Shown piece by piece: positions 1 to 7,334 of a stretch of DNA of 14,341 nt. The DNA comes from Gammaproteobacteria bacterium (GTDB lineage: Bacteria > Pseudomonadota > Gammaproteobacteria > Thiohalomonadales > Thiohalomonadaceae). Within the stretch, counting starts at the first letter, position 1. Each line of letters begins with the position of its first letter. The notes beneath the pieces were generated by a model. The model saw nothing but the letters and a program-made list of their open reading frames with translations, made no database searches and was not told the DNA's origin. A program made the translations under genes and the position numbers. The stretch is from contig JADFYS010000017.1 of the NCBI GenBank assembly GCA_015232955.1, positions 1 to 14,341 of the forward strand, in the 5' to 3' direction.

Positions 1-202
1 CAACCCCGACTTTGTCAAATATGCCGAAAGCTATGGTGCCCACGGCCACCGCCTCGAAGAGGGTGACAGTCTGGTGGATCTGTTGGAGCACTGTTTTACC
101 GCTTCCGGTGTCCATCTGGTAGAGGTCGCGATAGACTACTCCGACAATGATCGCATTTTAAACCATGAAATTCAGGAAATGAGCCGGCTGATTCAGCCCT
201 GA
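1..202 (+). CDS. C-terminal fragment of acetolactate synthase-like thiamine diphosphate enzyme
   Basis: This is the 3' end of a gene that begins outside the window; codons run in frame from base 2 to the TGA at 200-202 (66 residues). The visible peptide contains FVKYAESYGAHGHRLE, then GVHLVEVAIDYSDNDRIL. This is the usual end of the C-terminal thiamine-diphosphate-binding domain in acetolactate synthase large subunits and relatives, where a 'YAESYGA.G.R' segment precedes a final beta-strand with 'VEV.ID.S.N'. These enzymes decarboxylate a 2-keto acid and transfer the active aldehyde to an acceptor. An aldehyde dehydrogenase starts 19 bp downstream on the same strand, suggesting co-transcription and possibly consecutive reactions. 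The acceptor and true substrate cannot be read from this fragment. It could be a catabolic AlsS-type enzyme or another member of the superfamily. Confidence 0.8.
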   Translation, partial: NPDFVKYAESYGAHGHRLEEGDSLVDLLEHCFTASGVHLVEVAIDYSDNDRILNHEIQEMSRLIQP

Positions 203-221
203 CCAGAGGAGATCCCCCACT

Positions 222-1646
222 ATGCGTCACCTGCACTCTGCGCACGCCCTTGCTGACGGCGAAACCCTTGAAGTCACATCACCTTACGACGACACTCCGC
301 TGGCAACCGTTACGGTCGCCGCTGGTGCGGCGATCGAAAAGGCACTCCACACCGCCTCCTCCCTCTTTCTTGACCGTAAACAGTGGCTCCCCCAACCGCA
401 GCGCATTGCCATCCTCGAACGGGCAGCTACACTCATGGCAGAGCGGGCAGAGAGCCTCGCCCGCGATGCCGCTGCCGAGGGGGGGAAGCCGCTCATCGAC
501 TCCAGAGTCGAAGTGGCACGGGCGATAGACGGGATCCGCATCTGTATCGAGACCCTACGCACGGCCGCCGGTGAAGTGATCCCGATGGAGGTCAACCCCG
601 CTTCAGCCGGTCGTCTCGCCTTCACCCAGCACGAACCGATCGGGGTGGTGGTCGCCGTTAGCGCCTTTAACCATCCGCTCAACCTGATTGTCCATCAGGT
701 GGGACCGGCCATCGCCGCCGGCTGTCCGGTCATCGTCAAACCGGCGCGAACCACACCGATCTCCTGTTTTAATATGGTGGAGATCCTGCGCGAAGCGGGT
801 CTCCCCGAAGGGTGGTGTCAACCGTTGGTCATTCGCGATAGTGCGCTCAGTACTGCACTTGTCGCCGACGCGAGGGTTGGATTTCTCTCCTTTATCGGCA
901 GCGCACGGGTGGGGTGGATGCTACGCAGCAAGCTCGCCCCCGGTGCCCGCTGCGCCCTGGAGCACGGAGGTTCTGCACCGGTACTGGTAGCAGAAGATGC
1001 CAATATGGCGTCGGCCATACCCAAGCTGGTCAAAGGGGGGTTCTACCACGCCGGCCAGGTCTGTGTCTCGGTACAGCGAATCTTCGCCCACACCACCATC
1101 GCCCATGACCTTGCATCTGCTATCGCCACCGCAGCAAAAAAACAGGTGATCGGCAACCCATTAGCTGAAGAGACAGAAATAGGCCCCTTGATTCAACCCG
1201 CTGAACTGCAGCGAGTCGACAGCTGGGTACAAGAGGCGATAGATGACGGGGCCGAACGGCTCGCAGGAGGGGAAGCACTCAGCCACAGCTGTTACCAGGC
1301 GACGGTACTCTACAACCCCCCTCCCACCTGTCGTCTCTCCCAACAGGAGGTGTTCGGTCCGGTGGTCACCGTCACCCCCTACACCGAGCTGGAAGAGGCA
1401 GTTGCCGCAGCAAACAGCCTCCCCTTCGCCTTTCAGGCCGCGATCTTCACCAACAGCATCAACCGCGCCCTCAACACCTACCGCACACTCGACGCTTCAG
1501 CGGTAATGGTCAACGACCACACCGCATTTCGCGTCGATTGGATGCCCTTTGCCGGACTTCGCCACTCGGGCCTCGGTGTCGGAGGTATCCCCCACACCCT
1601 CCACGATATGCAGGTGGCCAAGATGATGGTGCTGAACCCCGGATAA
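222..1646 (+). CDS. NAD(P)-dependent aldehyde dehydrogenase family protein
   Basis: A full-length (474 residue) cytosolic aldehyde dehydrogenase, which oxidises an aldehyde to a carboxylate with NAD(P)+. The cofactor half shows SAFNHPLNL, with the catalytic Asn at 150, followed by PVIVKPA with the nucleotide-contacting Lys at 173, then SFIGSARVG near 223-231. The general-base Glu is at 247 in LEHGGSAPV, where most relatives have ELGG. The nucleophilic Cys is at 281 in HAGQVCVSVQRI, and EVFGPVV follows at 376-382. All catalytic residues are therefore present. The length matches compact members of the lactaldehyde/succinate-semialdehyde/phosphonoacetaldehyde type, but the substrate is not determinable by eye. 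The ATG at 222 is preceded by AGAGGAGAT at 205-213, a good ribosome binding site. The gene follows the thiamine diphosphate enzyme by 19 bp, so the two probably form an operon. No clear terminator follows. Confidence 0.93.
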   Translation: MRHLHSAHALADGETLEVTSPYDDTPLATVTVAAGAAIEKALHTASSLFLDRKQWLPQPQRIAILERAATLMAERAESLARDAAAEGGKPLIDSRVEVARAIDGIRICIETLRTAAGEVIPMEVNPASAGRLAFTQHEPIGVVVAVSAFNHPLNLIVHQVGPAIAAGCPVIVKPARTTPISCFNMVEILREAGLPEGWCQPLVIRDSALSTALVADARVGFLSFIGSARVGWMLRSKLAPGARCALEHGGSAPVLVAEDANMASAIPKLVKGGFYHAGQVCVSVQRIFAHTTIAHDLASAIATAAKKQVIGNPLAEETEIGPLIQPAELQRVDSWVQEAIDDGAERLAGGEALSHSCYQATVLYNPPPTCRLSQQEVFGPVVTVTPYTELEEAVAAANSLPFAFQAAIFTNSINRALNTYRTLDASAVMVNDHTAFRVDWMPFAGLRHSGLGVGGIPHTLHDMQVAKMMVLNPG

Positions 1647-1709
1647 AAGGTGAAAACAGAGGTGGCTCAAGGAGCAATTGCAACGCATCAATAGTGCGAA
1701 AACCGAGCA

Positions 1710-2228
1710 ATGAGCAACTATCGTCGGCTCAAAACAGAAGGCGTGACTTACTTTTTCACGCTAACCACCAAGGGGCGTAGACCTTGGTTTAACCGTGAAG
1801 AAAATATCAACCTATTGCGGCAAGCCTTCAAGAAAACCATGGATGAACACCCCTTTGAAATAGAAGCCGCCGTCATCCTACCCGATCATTTGCACAGCAT
1901 TTGGAGGATGCCAACAGGTGATAACGACTATTCAGGCCGGTGGCGCGAAATAAAAAAGCGGGTCTCGCGTCACCTGGATACCCGCGTTAATGCTCGCAGA
2001 GAACGCCCTGTTTGGCAACGCCGATTTTGGGAGCATCAGATTCGCGATGAGCAGGACTGGCAGAATCATATCGATTACATTCACTACAATCCAGTGAAGC
2101 ATCAATTAGTCAAACGAGTTATTGATTGGCCTTGGTCATCTTTCCACCAGTCGGTAGCAAAAGGTTGGTATGAGCCTGACTGGGGTGGCAGTGAACCGCC
2201 CAACATCAAAGGCATGGAGTATGAGTAA
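1710..2228 (+). CDS. REP-associated tyrosine transposase (RAYT, Y1/HUH family)
   Basis: A 172-residue single-domain HUH nuclease of the IS200-like Y1 family, the subgroup that is usually a chromosomal single copy and acts on REP palindromes. Visible signatures are the opening MSNYRR with TYFFTLTTKGRRP, the metal-binding HUH pair H60-L-H62 in LPDHLHSIW, and the conserved C-terminal block DYIHYNPVKH. In that block Tyr123 (four residues before Asn127) is the likely nucleophile. WPWSSFH after it is also typical. All key residues are present, so the enzyme may be active. The start at MSNYRR matches family starts; the ribosome binding site is weak. Two REP-type inverted pairs lie directly downstream, the expected arrangement, and the 3' end of this gene is duplicated with them. 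RAYTs are thought to maintain or mobilise REPs; no terminal repeats of an autonomous insertion sequence are seen. Confidence 0.93.
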   Translation: MSNYRRLKTEGVTYFFTLTTKGRRPWFNREENINLLRQAFKKTMDEHPFEIEAAVILPDHLHSIWRMPTGDNDYSGRWREIKKRVSRHLDTRVNARRERPVWQRRFWEHQIRDEQDWQNHIDYIHYNPVKHQLVKRVIDWPWSSFHQSVAKGWYEPDWGGSEPPNIKGMEYE

Positions 2229-2241
2229 ACCCAAAATGACA

Positions 2242-2314
2242 GGGTGGATAAGCGAAGCGCATCCACCTTTGAGGGGGCGTGCCCTGCGTGGATGCGCTAC
2301 CGCTTATCCACCCT
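2242..2314. repeat. REP-type inverted pair (BIME-like), copy 1
   Basis: Two REP-like arms face each other. The left arm (2242-2266) starts GGGTGGATAAGCG and ends GCGCATCCAC; the right arm (2288-2313) is its reverse complement apart from a small indel near the centre of the arm. Each arm can also fold on itself through GTGGAT...ATCCAC with a GC/GC inner step, which is typical of REP hairpins. The arms are separated by about 21 bases rich in G. The copy begins 13 bases after the RAYT stop codon. RAYT proteins recognise such hairpins in studied cases. As the region between two converging genes it might also act as a transcription end or mRNA stabiliser, which is inference. Confidence 0.88.
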
Positions 2315-2334
2315 ACGAGCCCCGTCAAGGGATG

Positions 2335-2497
2335 AAGGTTGGGTTGGGTTGAATCTGATTGGGGTGGTTGTGAACCGTCCAGTATCAAGGGCATGGAGTA
2401 TGGGCAACCTCCCGTATGTAGGGTGGATAAGCGAAGCGCATCCACCTTTGAGGGGGGCGTACCCTGCGTGGATGCGCTACCGCTTATCCACTACGAG
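2335..2497 (+). repeat. Second copy of the RAYT 3' tail plus REP module (tandem duplication)
   Basis: This tract repeats the tract at 2161-2316 with an offset of 179-180 bp. The first part (about 2356-2402) matches the end of the transposase gene at 2177-2223 at roughly 40 of 47 positions by hand count. In translation it reads WGGCEPSSIKGMEYG against WGGSEPPNIKGMEYE in the intact gene. The stop codon has been lost and there is no start, so this is a gene relic rather than a gene. The spacing from the tail to the REP pair is 18 bases in both copies. Upstream, the two copies diverge by an inserted GGGTT. The layout indicates that gene tail and REP pair were duplicated as one unit and then drifted. 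Confidence 0.85.
2421..2491. repeat. REP-type inverted pair, copy 2
   Basis: This second REP pair is nearly identical to the one at 2242-2314. The left arm (2421-2446) is identical. The right arm (2468-2491) has lost about three bases at its outer edge, so it reads TTATCCACTACGAG where copy 1 reads TTATCCACCCTACGAG. The G-rich spacer carries one extra G. The copy ends about 37 bases before the relA stop codon and so sits in the shared 3' region of the RAYT and relA genes. Positions 2229-2528 hold these two REP pairs and the RAYT-tail relic; I see no further gene there. Confidence 0.86.
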
Positions 2498-2528
2498 AGT
2501 TCCACACTGCTTCCTGTTCGGACACTCA

Positions 2529-4724
2529 TTACTTGCGATGCGCCTCAATCACATTGGGGAGCTGATTGACGCGGTTGAGGAGACGACTGAGTTGGCCGAG
2601 ATCGCGCACCTCAAGGGTGATTCCAATCAGTGCAATGTGGCTTTTGGGATCACTTAGGGTCTGAGAGGCGGTGATGTTGATATCCTCATCCGCAAGTATG
2701 GTATAGACATCTTTCAGTAACGATTTTCGATCGTACGCCTCAACCTCAATCTCTGCCTCAAGGAGATCGCCACCCTCCTCACTCCAGTTGACCTCAATCA
2801 GGCGTTGCCGCTGTTCATCGGCAAGGTTGAGGATATTGATACACTCCTGACGATGGATAGTCACCCCCCGCCCCACGGTGATATAACCGACTATAGGGTC
2901 ACCTGGTTCCGGTGTGCAGCAGACCGAAAGCTTGGTAAGAAGGTTTCCCACCCCCTGAATAAAGATCTCACTATCCCCCTCACCTCTCTTAACCGCCTGC
3001 TGACGCTGGCGCTTAATCTTCGATTTCTTCGGCTTGGTGAGACGACTAATGGCGGTGGCGATCTGGGCGCTACTGATATCTCCCCGCCCCAGTGCGATCA
3101 ACATCTCCTCTACCTTGTCGTATCTCAGATGTTTGAGCAGTGACTCATGTGCCAATTTGCGCTGCCCCATTCGTTGCAGCTCATGGTCGAGGAGGGAGCG
3201 ACCATCATTGAGGTTCTGTTCGGTGTCCAACTCGCGAAACCAGGTTCTCGCCTTGGCCCGGGCGCGGGGGGTAACCATAAAACCGAGCTGGGGATTAAGC
3301 CAGTCCCGACTGGGGCTTCCCTGCTTTGCGGTGAGAATCTCCACCTGTTGTCCACTCTGTAGCTGGTAGGTGAGCGGGACTATCCTGCCGTTCACCTTCG
3401 CCCCCCGACAGCGGTTCCCCACCTCTGAGTGGATATAGTAGGCAAAATCGATCGGCGTTGCCCCTTGGGGAAGATCGATCACCTCACCACTGGGGGTAAT
3501 GACATAGACCCGATCCTGGAAGATCTCAGTGCGAAAGTTGTCGATAAAATCGGCACTCTCCTCATCTCGCCCTTCGAGCAGCTTACGCAGCCAGACGATC
3601 TTACTCTCCAGCTGCTGATCGCTGCGCCCACCCTCCTTGTAACGCCAGTGCGCCGCGACCCCAAGCTCTGCGTGCTCCTCCATGGCAAAGGTACGGATCT
3701 GAATCTCCACCGTCTTCCCCTGTGGTCCGACCACTGCAGTATGGATCGACTGATAGTCGTTCTCTTTAGGGGTGGCGATGTAGTCATCAAACTCGTTGGG
3801 GACATGGGGCCAGAGGCTGTGAACCACACCCAGCGCATGGTAACAAGAGGCGGTATCACGGGTGAGCACCCGAACCGCACGCACATCATAGAGTTCATGA
3901 AAACTGATCCGTTTCCGGCTCATCTTCTTCCAGATGCTGTAGATATGTTTGGGGCGACCCTTGATCTCGGCCTCTACCCCCTCCCGCTCCAGCTGATCGC
4001 GCAGCACCTGAATAAAGGCATCAATATAGATCTGGCGATCAATTCGCCGTTCGTCGAGAAAAGTGGCGACATGTTTATAGGTGGCCGGCTCGAGATGGCG
4101 GAAGGCGAGATCTTCCAGCTCCCATTTCAACTGCCAGATCCCGAGCCGATTGGCGAGAGGGGCGTAAATCTGCATCACATCGCGGGCAACCGCGCAGTGT
4201 TTCTTCCCGCTCTTTTCGCGGATCATCCGCATCTGATGCAGTTTGTCCGCCAGTTTGATGAGCACCATGCGGATATCTTCTGCCATCGATAGCAGAAGTT
4301 TACGCAGGCTCTCCACATTCTGTGGTAGACGGAGACTCTGCTCGTCTCCCCCCTCGCGCAGAGCGTCGATGCCATTCATCCGAATGACCCCCTCCACCAA
4401 GGTGGCGATGGTCTCGCCACACTCCTGACGCACCTTATCGATGGTGAGATCGGTGCTCTCGACAAATTCAAAGAGTAGCGCAGCGGCGATCGACTCCGCA
4501 TCCATATTGAGACCGCTAATGATAGAGGCGACGGCAATTGCCCGGTTAAAAAACGGCTCACCGAGGCGCTGACTCCGTATCCCGTGGGCGTGATCCCCAA
4601 GCTCACACGCCTGACGGATCAACTTCATCTCATCACCATTACGATTTTCGGAGAGTAGCACCAGCCACTCATGGGCACCACGATGTTGCGTAGTGATGGG
4701 GATTTGGGTTTCGACATAGACCAT
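2529..4724 (-). CDS. relA: GTP pyrophosphokinase RelA, (p)ppGpp synthetase
   Basis: RelA makes the alarmone (p)ppGpp from ATP and GTP/GDP on starved ribosomes. From ATG at 4724 the protein has 731 residues, close to E. coli RelA. The N-terminal HD region is degenerate: where hydrolases have HDxxED this protein reads ALLFEFVEST near residues 82-91, so hydrolase activity is not expected. The synthetase domain follows with RPKHIYSIWKKM and the EFDD motif at about 311-314; acidic ExDD is the mark of monofunctional RelA, while bifunctional enzymes carry RxKD. Next come TEIFQDRVYVITPSG and the TGS domain, then a zinc-finger-like segment (CC near 602-603, H624, C628), and a C-terminal ACT domain. 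An upstream in-frame TTG at 4742 would add six residues, but it overlaps a likely -10 box, so I prefer the ATG. No typical ribosome binding site precedes it. The gene converges on the RAYT/REP region. Confidence 0.95.
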   Translation of the reverse strand: MVYVETQIPITTQHRGAHEWLVLLSENRNGDEMKLIRQACELGDHAHGIRSQRLGEPFFNRAIAVASIISGLNMDAESIAAALLFEFVESTDLTIDKVRQECGETIATLVEGVIRMNGIDALREGGDEQSLRLPQNVESLRKLLLSMAEDIRMVLIKLADKLHQMRMIREKSGKKHCAVARDVMQIYAPLANRLGIWQLKWELEDLAFRHLEPATYKHVATFLDERRIDRQIYIDAFIQVLRDQLEREGVEAEIKGRPKHIYSIWKKMSRKRISFHELYDVRAVRVLTRDTASCYHALGVVHSLWPHVPNEFDDYIATPKENDYQSIHTAVVGPQGKTVEIQIRTFAMEEHAELGVAAHWRYKEGGRSDQQLESKIVWLRKLLEGRDEESADFIDNFRTEIFQDRVYVITPSGEVIDLPQGATPIDFAYYIHSEVGNRCRGAKVNGRIVPLTYQLQSGQQVEILTAKQGSPSRDWLNPQLGFMVTPRARAKARTWFRELDTEQNLNDGRSLLDHELQRMGQRKLAHESLLKHLRYDKVEEMLIALGRGDISSAQIATAISRLTKPKKSKIKRQRQQAVKRGEGDSEIFIQGVGNLLTKLSVCCTPEPGDPIVGYITVGRGVTIHRQECINILNLADEQRQRLIEVNWSEEGGDLLEAEIEVEAYDRKSLLKDVYTILADEDINITASQTLSDPKSHIALIGITLEVRDLGQLSRLLNRVNQLPNVIEAHRK

Positions 4725-4732
4725 AGTTGTAG

Positions 4733-4761
4733 AGTATACCAAAATAGCTCGCCAGCTTCAG
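4733..4761 (-). promoter_or_regulatory. Candidate relA promoter (-10 TATACT)
   Basis: On the minus strand, TATACT lies at 4738-4733, five of six bases of the sigma-70 consensus. At 17 bases further upstream (4761-4756) the hexamer is CTGAAG, a poor -35 match. A start about seven bases past the -10 would fall near 4726, only two or three bases before the preferred ATG at 4724. This would give a nearly leaderless message. A tandem seven-base repeat (TTCAGAG twice on the plus strand, 4757-4770) overlaps the -35 position. It is a weak but testable assignment. Confidence 0.4.
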
Positions 4762-4999
4762 AGTTCAGAGCAAAGCAACAGAGACTGAACCACAATACGA
4801 CGAAATTTCACGGGGCGGTTCGTCTGTCTCTAAATGTCCCTATATTCGCTGATGTTGGGGGGAACCCATGGCTAGAAACCACTATCATCAATATTAGATT
4901 GCGTAATACTAGACTTGTACCCAGAATTGGTGCACAATTGCCCCACTTTTCTGAGCACGCTCTCGAACTCTGTCTATTCGTGCCCCCCACTGGTGAATT

Positions 5000-5443
5000 A
5001 TGGCTCAACTCCTTCTTCTGAACGGCCCCAATCTCAATCTACTCGGGCTACGCGAACCACACCACTACGGTACCGCAACCCTTGCGGATATCGAGCAGCA
5101 TCTCACCACTCTCAGTCAGCGCACCCACCACACCTTGACCCCGTTTCAGAGTAATAGTGAGGCGGAGCTGATGAATGAGATTCATGCGGCGCGTGACCGT
5201 TACGATTTTATCCTCTTTAACCCTGCGGCCTTCACCCACACCAGTGTCGCCCTGCGCGACGCCCTTCAGGGGGTCGCTATCCCTTTTATCGAGATACACC
5301 TCTCCAATATCCACGGTCGAGAGCCGTTCCGCAGCCACTCCTACTTTTCAGATATCGCCCAAGGGGTGATTAGCGGTTTTGGACCTCTCGGTTATGAACT
5401 GGCTCTTCACGCCGCCTGCGACTATCTGGAAAGAGCCTCCTGA
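5000..5443 (+). CDS. aroQ: Type II 3-dehydroquinate dehydratase AroQ
   Basis: Catalyses the third step of the shikimate pathway, dehydration of 3-dehydroquinate to 3-dehydroshikimate, as a cytosolic dodecamer in the family. The 147 residues are the normal length. The opening LLLLNGPNLNLLGLREP is diagnostic. The flexible loop carries Arg18 and the catalytic Tyr23 (HHYG). Asn74 lies in FNPAAFTHTS, with His80 in the same block, and IEIHLSNIHGREPF holds the catalytic His100. The C-terminal SGFGPLGYELAL is also standard. The ATG at 5000 is preceded by a weak TGGTGA. The gene stands 31 bp upstream of accB on the same strand, and aroQ-accB-accC is a common gene order in gammaproteobacteria, so one transcript is likely. 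I see no convincing promoter in the 257 bp between relA and aroQ. Confidence 0.97.
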   Translation: MAQLLLLNGPNLNLLGLREPHHYGTATLADIEQHLTTLSQRTHHTLTPFQSNSEAELMNEIHAARDRYDFILFNPAAFTHTSVALRDALQGVAIPFIEIHLSNIHGREPFRSHSYFSDIAQGVISGFGPLGYELALHAACDYLERAS

Positions 5444-5474
5444 ATCTAATACAACCTTTTGTTTGAGAAATGAG

Positions 5475-5903
5475 ATGGATATACGAAAAGTCAAAAAACT
5501 GATTGAACTACTGGAAGAGTCTGGAATCGCTGAGATCGAGATCCACGAAGGGGAGGAGTCGGTTCGAATCAGCCGCTATGGGGCTGCCGCTCCCGCCAAC
5601 TACCCACCGCCGCCCCCGCCCACCGCCGTAGCCGTCGCAGAAACGGAGAAGGCGGCTGAGGAGATCTCCGGCCACCAGCAGCTTTCGCCTATCGTCGGCA
5701 CCTTCTACCGCGCCTCCTCTCCTGGGGCCAAACCTTTCTCTGAAGTGGGTCAGAGCGTAAACGCCGGTGAGGTGATCTGCATCATTGAGGCGATGAAGAT
5801 CATGAACTCCATCGAAGCGGATACCTCCGGTGTGATTAAAGCCATTTTGGTGGACAACGGCTCTCCGGTCGAGTTTGGCCAACCCCTGTTCATCATCGAA
5901 TAG
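5475..5903 (+). CDS. accB: Biotin carboxyl carrier protein of acetyl-CoA carboxylase
   Basis: AccB carries the biotin that shuttles carboxyl groups in acetyl-CoA carboxylase, the first committed step of fatty acid synthesis. The protein has 142 residues. The N-terminal MDIRKVKKLIELLEESGIAEIEI is the conserved dimerising start. Residues 37-65 form a Pro/Ala-rich linker with a run of six prolines. The biotinyl domain from about 70 holds SPIVGTFYRASSPGAKPF, the 'thumb', and EAMKIMNSIEAD with the biotinylated Lys108. Most homologues have Met or Leu where this one has Ile109. An open frame extends back to 5379 but runs into aroQ; the ATG at 5475 matches family N-termini and follows TTTGAGAAATGAG. 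accC follows 22 bp downstream. Supply is often autoregulated by AccB in enterobacteria; nothing here shows this. Confidence 0.97.
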   Translation: MDIRKVKKLIELLEESGIAEIEIHEGEESVRISRYGAAAPANYPPPPPPTAVAVAETEKAAEEISGHQQLSPIVGTFYRASSPGAKPFSEVGQSVNAGEVICIIEAMKIMNSIEADTSGVIKAILVDNGSPVEFGQPLFIIE

Positions 5904-5925
5904 CATCGACAGAGGAAGTGAGCTG

Positions 5926-7266
5926 ATGTTTGAAAAAATTGTTATCGCCAATCGCGGTGAGATCGCCCTGCGCATTCTCCGCGCCTGCCGTGAGATGGGG
6001 ATTAAGACCGTCGCTGTCCACTCCACTGCCGACCGTGATCTCAAGCATGTGTTAATGGCCGATGAGTCGGTCTGTATCGGCCCCCCCGCTTCGAGTGAGA
6101 GCTACCTCAGCGTCCCCTCCATCATTAGCGCTGCTGAAGTGACGGATGCGGTGGCGATCCACCCCGGATATGGCTTCCTCTCCGAAAATGCCGACTTTGC
6201 CGAGCGGGTAGAACAGAGCGGCTTCACCTTTATCGGCCCCCGTTCTGAGACGATTCGGATGATGGGCGACAAGGTATCGGCAATTCGGGCGATGAAGGCG
6301 GCGGGGGTTCCCTGTGTTCCCGGTTCAGATGGACCATTAGGTGCAGATGACGAGATCAATATCAGACTTGCACACAACATCGGCTACCCCATCATCATCA
6401 AGGCAGCCGGTGGTGGCGGCGGACGCGGGATGCGTGTCGTCCATAGTGAGGCCGCCCTCCTCTCGGCCATCTCCCTGACCCAGACCGAAGCGAAATCATT
6501 TTTTGGCAACGGTATGGTCTATATGGAGAAGTATCTTGAGAATCCGCGCCATATCGAGTTTCAGATCCTCGCCGATACCCACGGCAATGCGATTCACCTT
6601 GGGGAGCGGGACTGTTCGATGCAACGCCGCCACCAGAAGGTGATCGAAGAGGCGCCGGCACCGGGGATTAGCAACAGACAGCGCAAAGAGATTGGCGAAC
6701 GGTGTGCCCAGGCCTGTATCGACATCGGTTACCGCGGTGCAGGGACTTTTGAATTTCTCTATGAGAACAGGGAGTTCTACTTTATCGAGATGAACACCCG
6801 GGTGCAGGTGGAGCATCCGGTGACCGAGATGATTACCGGAGTCGATATCGTCCGTGAGCAGCTGCGGATCGCTGCCGGTGAGACCCTCGCCCATCAGCAG
6901 GAGCAGATCCACATCAACGGCCACGCCATTGAGTGCCGGATTAATGCCGAAGATCCTGAGACCTTTATGCCTTCACCGGGCAAGGTGAGCCGCGCCCATA
7001 TGGCGGGTGGCCCGGGAATTCGGATCGAATCCCACCTCTACGGCGGCTATACCGTTCCGCCCTATTACGACTCGATGGTGGGGAAGATCATCGCCCACGG
7101 CGATCAGAGATCTATCGCCATCGCCCGAATGCAGACCGCCCTCTCTGAGACGGCGATTGAGGGGATCAAGACCAATATCCCACTCCACCTCCGGCTGCTG
7201 GATGACTGCAATTTTCAGCATGGGGAGACCAATATCCACTATCTGGAGAAGAAGCTGGGGATCTGA
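5926..7266 (+). CDS. accC: Biotin carboxylase subunit of acetyl-CoA carboxylase
   Basis: AccC carboxylates the biotin on AccB using ATP and bicarbonate. The 446 residues align so well with the E. coli enzyme that key positions share its numbering: Lys116, Lys159, His209, Cys230, Glu276, Glu288, Asn290, Arg292 and Arg338 are all present. The order is the N-terminal biotin carboxylase domain (MFEKIVIANRGEIALR to HPGYGFLSEN), the ATP-grasp domain with the glycine loop GGGGGRGM at 162-169, and the C-terminal domain with RINAEDP and YYDSMVGK. I chose the ATG at 5926 because MFEKIVIANRGEIA is the family start and GAGGAA lies eight bases ahead of it; an in-frame ATG at 5875 would overlap accB. This gene ends the aroQ-accB-accC group. 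In many relatives prmA follows; here prfC follows on the opposite strand. Confidence 0.98.
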   Translation: MFEKIVIANRGEIALRILRACREMGIKTVAVHSTADRDLKHVLMADESVCIGPPASSESYLSVPSIISAAEVTDAVAIHPGYGFLSENADFAERVEQSGFTFIGPRSETIRMMGDKVSAIRAMKAAGVPCVPGSDGPLGADDEINIRLAHNIGYPIIIKAAGGGGGRGMRVVHSEAALLSAISLTQTEAKSFFGNGMVYMEKYLENPRHIEFQILADTHGNAIHLGERDCSMQRRHQKVIEEAPAPGISNRQRKEIGERCAQACIDIGYRGAGTFEFLYENREFYFIEMNTRVQVEHPVTEMITGVDIVREQLRIAAGETLAHQQEQIHINGHAIECRINAEDPETFMPSPGKVSRAHMAGGPGIRIESHLYGGYTVPPYYDSMVGKIIAHGDQRSIAIARMQTALSETAIEGIKTNIPLHLRLLDDCNFQHGETNIHYLEKKLGI

Positions 7267-7304
7267 TCACCCCCTTTCTCGCCGAAGCCCCTTCCACAAA
7301 CCTC

Positions 7305-7321
7305 CGCGCCCACCGGGCGTG
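7305..7321. terminator. Small G+C-rich hairpin between convergent accC and prfC
   Basis: CGCGCCC-ACC-GGGCGTG can form a stem of seven pairs (one G-T) with a three-base loop. It lies in the 68 bp between the accC stop and the prfC stop, where both genes converge. There is no run of T on either strand immediately after the stem, so it does not meet the usual standard for an intrinsic terminator. It is listed as the only structured element in this gap. Confidence 0.3.
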
Positions 7322-7334
7322 GAGATATAACTGT

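Noticed and set aside
2242..2491. Possible small CRISPR array
   Set aside because: There are only two palindromic units, each an inverted pair, with a gene tail between them rather than equal-length spacers, and no cas genes nearby. REP pairs beside a RAYT explain it better.
2244..2657. 137-residue open frame through the REP region
   Set aside because: The peptide is a translation of the two REP pairs (RSASTFEG and YRLST recur) and then runs antisense into relA. It is repeat DNA read as protein.
3429..4292. 287-residue open frame on the plus strand
   Set aside because: It lies wholly antisense to the relA synthetase and TGS domains, which are clearly real. The peptide has no recognisable motif and no ribosome binding site, and it fits a mirror frame of a G+C-rich gene.
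5379..5474. N-terminal extension of accB
   Set aside because: It would overlap the aroQ 3' end by 65 bases, and the peptide does not resemble AccB. The ATG at 5475 gives the conserved MDIRKVKKLIELL start.
5875..5925. N-terminal extension of accC
   Set aside because: It overlaps accB and lacks similarity to the family. The ATG at 5926 has a good ribosome binding site and gives exact agreement with E. coli residue numbering.
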